The notes under the pieces: model-generated | The model's database searches: none | What the model was told of the DNA's origin: nothing | What the model saw: only the letters and a program-made list of their open reading frames with translations | Program-made: the position numbers and the translations under genes | Assembly (NCBI GenBank): GCA_023144675.1 | Contig: JAGLFE010000383.1 | Span: 1-11,222 of the forward strand | Direction of reading: 5' to 3' | Source: Thiomargarita sp. | GTDB taxonomy: Bacteria; Pseudomonadota; Gammaproteobacteria; Beggiatoales; Beggiatoaceae | Length of the DNA stretch: 11,222 nucleotides | In this document: piece after piece, positions 7,052 through 11,222 of the stretch | Position numbering within the stretch: position 1 is the first letter of the stretch | Layout of the letters: each line of letters begins with the position of its first letter

Positions 7052-7810
7052 TTACGCCGCCTCAAATTTATTTTGAACTTCTTTGGGCTGAATTTGATGG
7101 TTCATATAAAAACGATTTTTCATATCTAAACGGGCTCCAGTGTTCAAACAAGTATGTAAGTCATGAGCAAAAGCTTCTAATTTACTTAAAAATGTATGTT
7201 CCCGCCGCACCAATAAATTATAGCCCAATACTGCTGGAATAGCTACAACTAAACCTAATGCAGTCATAATTAAAGCTTCCCCCACTGGACCAGCAACCGT
7301 ATCTAAAGAAGCATTACCTTTGGCACTAATACCGATTAAAGCGTGATATATATCAACCACGGTACCAAATAAACCAATAAAAGGTGCAATACTTCCAATC
7401 GTGGCTAATATTGTCAAACTAGATTCTATTTTGGTTTTACCTTCGTTCATAGCACGCCGCATATTACGCATCAAAAATTCGCTTTGAGTACATAAATATT
7501 TCAATTGCTTTTCTGACCGTTTTTCATAATAAATTGCCGAATTAATGCTTTGCAAAGTTAGATTTGAAAATGGATCGGTCAAAGTTTTTTGGCTTAAATA
7601 ATGGATTAATGGTTCTAAAGATGTAGATTGCCAAAATAGTTTAATAATTTTATGAGATCGCCAATAGATAAATATAAATTGTAAAATTTTGTTAATAATT
7701 AAATACCACGACAATATAGACATGACAGCCAAAATCATAATCACTGTAAAAGAAATCGTATTTAAATTTTCTAAAAATGTAACTAATTCAAAATGAGGTG
7801 AAAATTCCAT
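7052..7810 (-). CDS. exbB: ExbB/TolQ/MotA-family proton channel subunit
   Basis: 252 residues. Three membrane segments are visible: about 20-48, 132-156 (LTILATIGSIAPFIGLFGTV) and 175-200 (VGEALIMTALGLVVAIPAVL). The pore threonines (T150 and T183) and the conserved glutamate in GEAL (E178) match ExbB/TolQ. The cytoplasmic loop (about 50-130) is the usual length, and FLMRNMRRAMNEGKTKIESSL is typical of the stretch before TM2. With ExbD it would use proton motive force to energise TonB at the inner membrane. It lies 11 bp after tonB on the same strand, which favours ExbB over TolQ. No exbD gene is in the window. The ATG has no obvious ribosome site, and translation may depend on coupling to tonB. 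Confidence 0.88.
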   Translation of the reverse strand: MEFSPHFELVTFLENLNTISFTVIMILAVMSILSWYLIINKILQFIFIYWRSHKIIKLFWQSTSLEPLIHYLSQKTLTDPFSNLTLQSINSAIYYEKRSEKQLKYLCTQSEFLMRNMRRAMNEGKTKIESSLTILATIGSIAPFIGLFGTVVDIYHALIGISAKGNASLDTVAGPVGEALIMTALGLVVAIPAVLGYNLLVRREHTFLSKLEAFAHDLHTCLNTGARLDMKNRFYMNHQIQPKEVQNKFEAA

Positions 7811-7821
7811 GTTTTATAAAA

Positions 7822-8562
7822 TCAATCTAATTTAAAAATAATTGGGATAATAACCCAGCCACTGACAACTTGTCCATTTTCCTTGGCTGGCACAAAAAGC
7901 CAACGATTAACCGCTTGATAAGCTGCATTATCTAATCTTTGATAACCACTGGACTGTTTAACTTGAACTAAATTAGCTGTACCTTGTTTACTAACTTTAA
8001 CTTTCAACAGAACTTTACCTTCTTCACCACGCCGTCTGGATATTCTAGGATATTTAGGTTTTGAATTATGTAAATAACTGGCTTTATAGGACGGTGCTAT
8101 AATTTTACCTGAACTTGGAATATTGTTGTTAATTCCAGCATCTTTTTCACCAGTTTCAACATTATTATCTTGTTGCGGTATTTTATTAGTAAATTCTTTA
8201 AGTTGTGGTTGGTTATTATTTAACGTTGTTTCAACTTGCTCGTTAATTTTTTGTGTTTTAGAATATTGCTTCTTTTTTCTTCTTTTTTTAACTTTTTTAA
8301 TTTTTTTAATTTTTTTTAAAATTTTAGAACGTTTTTTAGGTTTAGAAATATTTTTCTTCGGTTTAGCTAGTTTTTTAGTTTTATTGGCGGAAGTGTTAGC
8401 TAAATTTGATTTCATTGCAATTAAGCCGATAGTAATTGGTTTATTCAATACAAAATCTGGTTTTTTAGGCGCATATTGTATAATTTTTCCAACCGCTACA
8501 TGCAATGATAAAACAATAAATAAGATTGAAAATAACTTAATAGATTTGAACAAAAAATACAT
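7822..8562 (-). CDS. tonB: TonB energy transducer with a lysine-rich linker
   Basis: 246 residues. A single N-terminal membrane anchor (about 8-27) contains a His (H21) that may be the TonB transmembrane histidine. A flexible periplasmic linker follows. The C-terminal TonB domain (about 165-246) starts at KPKYPRISRRRGEEGKVLLKV and ends SGWVIIPIIFKLD, with SSGYQRLDNAAYQAV in the middle. TonB spans the periplasm and couples the ExbB/ExbD motor to outer-membrane receptors for iron complexes and similar cargo. The linker is unusual: the stretch at 61-100 is dominated by Lys and Arg with few prolines, instead of the common Pro-Glu/Pro-Lys repeats. It is encoded by long A/T homopolymers, where slippage is possible. 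The gene starts a tonB-exbB-channel run. I see no Fur box upstream. Confidence 0.88.
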   Translation of the reverse strand: MYFLFKSIKLFSILFIVLSLHVAVGKIIQYAPKKPDFVLNKPITIGLIAMKSNLANTSANKTKKLAKPKKNISKPKKRSKILKKIKKIKKVKKRRKKKQYSKTQKINEQVETTLNNNQPQLKEFTNKIPQQDNNVETGEKDAGINNNIPSSGKIIAPSYKASYLHNSKPKYPRISRRRGEEGKVLLKVKVSKQGTANLVQVKQSSGYQRLDNAAYQAVNRWLFVPAKENGQVVSGWVIIPIIFKLD

Positions 8563-8619
8563 TTTATAAACTTTGAAATTTAATTTTTACCTAATGTAGA
8601 ACTAATTTATAATTTAGTT

Positions 8620-8728
8620 GTAACTATCTACCAAGAAATACGTATAAAATTAAGTAAAAATGTAGGATGCTGTTGAGGAACGAAACGCATCAATCGTGTT
8701 CTTAATTCGCATTTAAAGTTATAGTTAC
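8620..8728. repeat. MITE-like dispersed repeat, complete copy
   Basis: A noncoding 109-bp unit between gspJ and tonB. The left end GTAACTAT (8620-8627) and right end ATAGTTAC (8721-8728) are perfect 8-bp inverted repeats. TTTAGTT occurs immediately to the left (8613-8619) and, one base off, to the right (8730-8736), a possible 7-bp target duplication. Positions 8618-8650 match 11186-11218 at 31 of 33 bases. The two copies then share TGTAG after an 11-bp gap that is present only here (8650-8660). Similarity starts within two T residues of the inverted-repeat end, which supports the boundary. No transposase is visible, so movement would need one encoded elsewhere. Confidence 0.6.
8666..8691. 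repeat. GATGC...GCATC hairpin inside the repeat
   Basis: GATGC (8666-8670) pairs with GCATC (8687-8691), and GTT (8672-8674) pairs with AAC (8684-8686) with one bulged T. This gives an 8-bp stem with a 9-nt GAGGAACGA loop. GTAGGATGC-GTT...AAC-GCATC resembles the GTAGGGTGCGTT...AACGCACC palindromic repeats that I recall as scattered in many environmental proteobacterial and cyanobacterial genomes. There is no T-run after it, so it is not an obvious intrinsic terminator. Confidence 0.55.
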
Positions 8729-8768
8729 CTTTAGTTTATCAATTTTTTAAATTTTTGCATAAGGTAAA

Positions 8769-9410
8769 TTAATAACTGGTAGCAAATAAACGCGTAATTT
8801 CCCCCCAATTCTCAATGGTCAATGACACTTCAATTGCTTTTGGTTTTAATAAAAGTAGATTTTGATTAATATTAATAGTATTTAAAGGTAACCATTGCTG
8901 ATGCCAAACTAGCTGTTCATCTAAATAACGCCAAGCAAAATCATCAATATTAGTTAATAATTCAACTTTATAAGGAGTTGTATCTTGAGCGCGATCTAAT
9001 ACCCACCAATATAAACGCCACAATATTCTATCCTCTACAATATAAGCCACTCGCTGTAAATTACTCCGTTTTTGTTTAGCTGGATTATTCCAACCAGCAC
9101 GAGTAAATTCTAAAGTTGAACTTGAACCTTGTAGAATAGCTTGTTTATCACCATATTGATTTCTAATCGGGCGGGCAACTAATTGTCCAATATCACGCCC
9201 TAACCAATTAAAAGCCATGGCTAGTTGTTTTTGTTGAGTTGCATATTGTTCTGTTTGATAATGCGTTGCAAGCACAATATTTAAACCAGTATAAGCCATA
9301 ATTGAAATAATGGCAAAAATAGCCATTGCGACTAATAACTCAAGCAAAGTAAACGCTTTTGATATTTTACTTGCTATAAAAACTTTTTTCTGCGTGAATT
9401 GTGTTATCAT
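8769..9410 (-). CDS. gspJ: Type II secretion minor pseudopilin GspJ
   Basis: 213 residues. A type IV prepilin-like N-terminus has a basic leader (1-19), then FTLLELLVAMAIFAIISIMAY, a single hydrophobic helix with Glu at mature position +5 (E24). The mature domain has GspJ-specific features: WLGRDIGQLVARPIR (69-83), LEFTRAGWNNP (about 100-110), LQRVAYIVED, ILWRLYWWVLDRA (129-141) and EVSLTIENWGEITRLF at the C-terminus. GspJ forms the tip complex of the T2SS pseudopilus with GspI and GspK. The residue before the cleavage point is Ala (A19), whereas prepilin peptidases normally need Gly. No other gsp genes flank it, so the secretion genes are scattered in this genome. It is divergent from the thioredoxin gene across only 42 bp. 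Confidence 0.88.
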   Translation of the reverse strand: MITQFTQKKVFIASKISKAFTLLELLVAMAIFAIISIMAYTGLNIVLATHYQTEQYATQQKQLAMAFNWLGRDIGQLVARPIRNQYGDKQAILQGSSSTLEFTRAGWNNPAKQKRSNLQRVAYIVEDRILWRLYWWVLDRAQDTTPYKVELLTNIDDFAWRYLDEQLVWHQQWLPLNTININQNLLLLKPKAIEVSLTIENWGEITRLFATSY

Positions 9411-9452
9411 AATTTAATATCAATTTTTTAATTTTATTTCTTGGAGATAAAT
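9411..9452. promoter_or_regulatory. Short divergent gspJ/thioredoxin intergenic region
   Basis: Only 42 bp separate the two divergent starts, so promoters for both genes must overlap here or lie inside the opposite coding regions. The sequence is nearly all A/T up to the thioredoxin ribosome-binding site. No well-formed -35/-10 pair can be distinguished. Confidence 0.35.
9443..9446 (+). promoter_or_regulatory. Shine-Dalgarno GGAG that sets the thioredoxin start
   Basis: GGAG lies 6 bp before the ATG at 9453, an ideal spacing. The open frame can be extended to a TTG at 9441, but that codon overlaps this ribosome site and would add four residues not seen in thioredoxins. The ATG at 9453 is therefore the start. 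Confidence 0.8.
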
Positions 9453-9818
9453 ATGGCAGTTGTAAATTTAATAGAAAATTCTTTTGAAGATACTATTTCA
9501 AATAATAACATAGTTATTGTTGATTTTTGGGCTACTTGGTGTGGTCCTTGTCGTTCTTTCGCACCTATTTTTGAAAAAACATCTGAAAAATATACCGATG
9601 TTATTTTTGCCAAAGTTAATACGGATGAAGAACGTAGTTTAGCTGGACATTTTCAAATTCGTTCGATTCCAACTCTGATGATTTTTAGAGAACAGGTTAT
9701 TATTTTTTCACAAGCAGGTAGTTTGCCTGAATCAGAATTAGAAGCCGTTATTGCAAAAACTAAAGCTTTAGATATGGAAGAAGTACGTAAACAAATTAGC
9801 CAAGAACAAACTAAATAA
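9453..9818 (+). CDS. trxA: Thioredoxin
   Basis: 121 residues from the ATG. A single thioredoxin fold carries VDFWATWCGPC (residues 23-33; redox cysteines C30 and C33), the buried aspartate D24, and the cis-proline in SIPT (P73). It reduces cytoplasmic disulfides with electrons from thioredoxin reductase; there is no signal peptide. Two differences from E. coli TrxA are visible. The usual F-K-x-G turn after the cis-Pro strand reads FREQV. There is also a C-terminal extension of about 15 charged residues (ALDMEEVRKQISQEQTK), probably helical. The gene has a strong ribosome-binding site, unlike most of its neighbours, consistent with high expression. It is monocistronic by context: gspJ is divergent and a 241-bp gap follows. 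Confidence 0.93.
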   Translation: MAVVNLIENSFEDTISNNNIVIVDFWATWCGPCRSFAPIFEKTSEKYTDVIFAKVNTDEERSLAGHFQIRSIPTLMIFREQVIIFSQAGSLPESELEAVIAKTKALDMEEVRKQISQEQTK

Positions 9819-10059
9819 AATTACTAAAAACATTAATTCAATAATTTATGAATTATGCGCTTTGTTTGCTACGCCGTTATGATAATAGTTTATAACGGTG
9901 GATAGCAGCATTAAAAATATTTAAAATGTTAAATTTTAGTGAGATTATTAATTAAAACATACATAATTAACGTATTGAAATGCGTCCAAATTTAGTTTGT
10001 AAATATGTATTTATGTGTAAGAAAAATAGATATAAATATAGAAATTTGAGGATAAAATT
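9819..10059. other. Intergenic region, no gene seen
   Basis: The 241 bp between thioredoxin and the methyltransferase gene contain no ORF or recognisable RNA gene. The only structure I see is the inverted repeat at 9868-9906. The 3' part (about 9940-10047) is very AT-rich and presumably holds the methyltransferase promoter. GAGG at 10048-10051, 8 bp before that ATG, is its ribosome-binding site. Confidence 0.5.
9868..9906. repeat. Imperfect inverted repeat / hairpin after thioredoxin
   Basis: CCGTTAT (9874-9880) and ATAACGG (9892-9898) form a perfect 7-bp stem with an 11-nt loop. The stem extends by one G-T wobble, one C-G pair and, after a 2-nt bulge, GCTA/TAGC (9868-9871 with 9903-9906). 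It is GC-richer than its surroundings and stands out. No T-run follows on either strand, so it may be a palindromic repeat or an RNA 3'-end stabiliser, not a classic terminator. Confidence 0.5.
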
Positions 10060-11013
10060 ATGTGTACGATAAAAGCTATTGCAAAAGAATTTTATGTTAG
10101 AGAAGACGAAATTGAATATTTTATCACTTCAAATCATATTATATTAAAAGATAATAACAAAGAAAAACTTGTTCAACAATTACTACCTTTTATCGAAGCA
10201 AAGAATAATAGAGTTTTTTCTAAATTAACAAAAAGTAATTTTTCGTTTACTTATCGTGATAATAAAATATTGATATATAAAGACGATGCTATTTCCTTTT
10301 TAAAAAAAATACCGTCTAATAGTGTTGATATTATTGCAACTGATCCTGCATACTCTGGTATGAATACTAAATTAAAATTAGGAAAAGGTCGCATAGTTGG
10401 AAAATATTCAGAAAAGGGAACAACTAATGGCAAATGGTTTGGTGAGTTTGAAGATTCAGAAGAAAATTATATTAATTTTTTAACTGAGTGCAAAAGAGTT
10501 TTAAAAAAATCTACAGGACATATTTATATTATGTTCGATTCATATTCTTTACTAAGTCTAGGTGGTATCGTAAGAAATTATTTTGATGTTAAAAATCTTA
10601 TCACTTGGGATAAAATTAACATTGGGATGGGACATTATTACAGACGTAGGCATGAATATATCCTTTTCGGAACTAATGGAAATACTCGTAAAATTAAAAA
10701 TAGAACATTTCCAGATGTTTGGCGTTTTAAAAGGATTCACAATTCAAAATATCCAACTCAAAAACCTGTTGAAGTTTTTCAAGCCATGATTCATGCAAGT
10801 GCAAATGATAATTTTACAGTGTGTGACCCATTTTTAGGAAGTGGGTCTTCAATAATAGCAGCAATAAAAAATAATTGTAAATTTATTGGTTGTGATATTT
10901 CTGATAAGTCTATGGAAATATCAAAAAACCGAATTAGACAGTACTTAAATAATAATACTGACATTTTACAGCTAAAGACTTCTGCTGTAGATGACAAGAT
11001 ATTTTGGGAATAA
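10060..11013 (+). CDS. Beta-class site-specific DNA methyltransferase (amino-methyltransferase)
   Basis: 317 residues. The catalytic motif IV comes first, as TDPAYS (94-99). PTQKP follows (232-236), and the SAM-binding motif I, DPFLGSGS, comes late (256-263). This order (IV, then I) defines the beta class of N6-adenine/N4-cytosine methyltransferases. DPAY replaces the commoner DPPY. Between them a conserved-looking region (GKWFGEFEDSEENY 124-137; MFDSYSLLSLGG 158-169; GMGHYYRRRHEYILF 189-203) includes the target-recognition area. The N-terminal 50 or so residues (IKAIAKEFYVREDEIEYFI) look helical and precede the catalytic domain. They could be a small DNA-binding module, but this is speculative. 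A GAGG ribosome site lies 8 bp upstream. A restriction-enzyme-like ORF begins 4 bp downstream, implying a type II system. I cannot predict the recognition sequence. Confidence 0.85.
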   Translation: MCTIKAIAKEFYVREDEIEYFITSNHIILKDNNKEKLVQQLLPFIEAKNNRVFSKLTKSNFSFTYRDNKILIYKDDAISFLKKIPSNSVDIIATDPAYSGMNTKLKLGKGRIVGKYSEKGTTNGKWFGEFEDSEENYINFLTECKRVLKKSTGHIYIMFDSYSLLSLGGIVRNYFDVKNLITWDKINIGMGHYYRRRHEYILFGTNGNTRKIKNRTFPDVWRFKRIHNSKYPTQKPVEVFQAMIHASANDNFTVCDPFLGSGSSIIAAIKNNCKFIGCDISDKSMEISKNRIRQYLNNNTDILQLKTSAVDDKIFWE

Positions 11014-11016
11014 TAT

Positions 11017-11222
11017 GTGGCAAGTTTAACAAAGACAAAAGCAATATTTGGTATTACATCACCGAGAACCTTAGAAAAAATCATACTCGAAATTGATTTA
11101 TTAATAAAATTATTTAAAGGTGAAAAATGGTCTGGAAACCAAAAATTACAAGCCGATTTTTTTGACAACTTATTTCATTCTAAATTTGTAACTACCTACC
11201 AAGAAATACATATAAAATGTAG
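11017..11222 (+). pseudogene. N-terminal fragment of a putative restriction endonuclease, apparently interrupted by a repeat
   Basis: A GTG-started frame begins 4 bp after the methyltransferase stop, with GGGA (11006-11009) as a ribosome site 7 bp upstream. It reads MASLTKTKAIFGITSPRT, then a helical segment (LEKIILEIDLLIKLFKGEKW) up to ADFFDNLFHSKF at residue 57. I recall similar FG-x-TSPRT-x-EKI openings in type II restriction endonucleases encoded beside methyltransferases. An ATG two bases earlier stops after four codons. From 11188, exactly at codon 58, the DNA matches the noncoding repeat at 8620. The last 11 codons seen therefore probably come from the inserted element, not the enzyme. 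The frame is still open at the window end. It could instead be intact if the repeat is tolerated in frame, so 'pseudogene' is a working call. Confidence 0.55.
11186..11222. repeat. Second copy of the MITE-like repeat, cut by the window end
   Basis: 31 of 33 bases (11186-11218) match 8618-8650, differing at 11195 and 11210. TGTAG (11218-11222) then matches 8661-8665, skipping 11 bp of the other copy. The element end GTAACTAC starts at 11188; the upstream flank (TAAATTT) is unrelated to the other copy's flank. Both copies have the same orientation relative to the window. Confidence 0.65.

Noticed and set aside
8270..8340. T-runs resembling terminators or a phase-variable tract
   Set aside because: They are in-frame Lys codons of tonB on the other strand, with no GC-rich stem before them. 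Slippage is only noted as a possibility.
8123..8569. 148-residue plus-strand ORF rich in Leu, Phe and Ile
   Set aside because: It is the antisense of the Lys-rich tonB gene. Its hydrophobicity comes from complementing AAA/AAG codons, and tonB has clear family motifs.
8563..8619. Fur box upstream of tonB
   Set aside because: I looked for a GATAATGATTATC-like palindrome and saw none. AT-rich partial matches are not meaningful here.
9441..9452. TTG start extending thioredoxin by four residues
   Set aside because: The TTG overlaps the GGAG ribosome-binding site of the ATG at 9453, and the extension has no family support.
10558..10789. Short ORFs on both strands inside the methyltransferase gene (minus 10558-10740, plus 10583-10789; likewise minus 10251-10433)
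   Set aside because: All lie within the well-supported methyltransferase frame and show no independent evidence.
10791..11168. 125-residue minus-strand ORF across the end of the methyltransferase and the downstream ORF
   Set aside because: It is antisense to the methyltransferase SAM-binding motif and to the endonuclease-like frame. Composition and lack of motifs mark it as a shadow.

Overview
The window is an AT-rich stretch (about one third G+C by eye) of a Gram-negative bacterial chromosome. A TonB/ExbB pair, a type II secretion pseudopilin (GspJ) and the Aat/Bpt pair of N-end-rule transferases point to a proteobacterium, most likely a low-GC gammaproteobacterium. A Thiotrichales/Beggiatoa-like lineage would fit, but I cannot prove it. 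Many genes lack a clear Shine-Dalgarno sequence and sit in very AT-rich spacers. I see no tRNA, rRNA, CRISPR array or transposase.

Layout. Positions 30-2285 (minus strand) hold three toxin-antitoxin-like cassettes in a row: two diverged HEPN/MNT (HepT-MntA, type VII) pairs, then a TumE-like (DUF6516-type) gene with a small partner whose fold I do not recognise. Each pair is joined by a 4-bp or 1-bp stop/start overlap. At 2366-3379 (minus) is a UDP-glucuronate 4-epimerase-like sugar-nucleotide enzyme. A 215-bp AT-rich divergent spacer separates it from a plus-strand housekeeping operon, aat-bpt-folD (3595-5910). A short convergent gap leads to a minus-strand cluster: tonB, exbB and an RCK-domain ion channel (8562 down to 5946). 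The channel occupies the place where exbD would be expected. Upstream on the same strand is a lone gspJ, divergent from a thioredoxin gene.

The right end (9819-11222) looks like an accessory insertion. It carries a beta-class DNA methyltransferase, followed immediately by a GTG-started ORF with the look of a restriction-endonuclease N-terminus. That ORF runs, exactly after codon 57, into a copy of a short dispersed repeat. The other copy (8620-8728, between gspJ and tonB) is noncoding, has 8-bp terminal inverted repeats and a possible target duplication, and contains a GTAGGATGC...GCATC hairpin. The simplest reading is that a MITE-like element has interrupted the restriction gene and left an orphan methyltransferase.

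How the genes work together. The left cassettes and the right restriction-modification remnant are defence or addiction functions flanking a conserved core. Aat and Bpt add destabilising leucine or phenylalanine to protein N-termini. FolD supplies one-carbon folates. TonB/ExbB would energise outer-membrane transport. The most noteworthy observations are the repeat/restriction-gene junction, the unusual channel in the exbD slot, and the triple toxin-antitoxin array with a nonstandard TumE partner.
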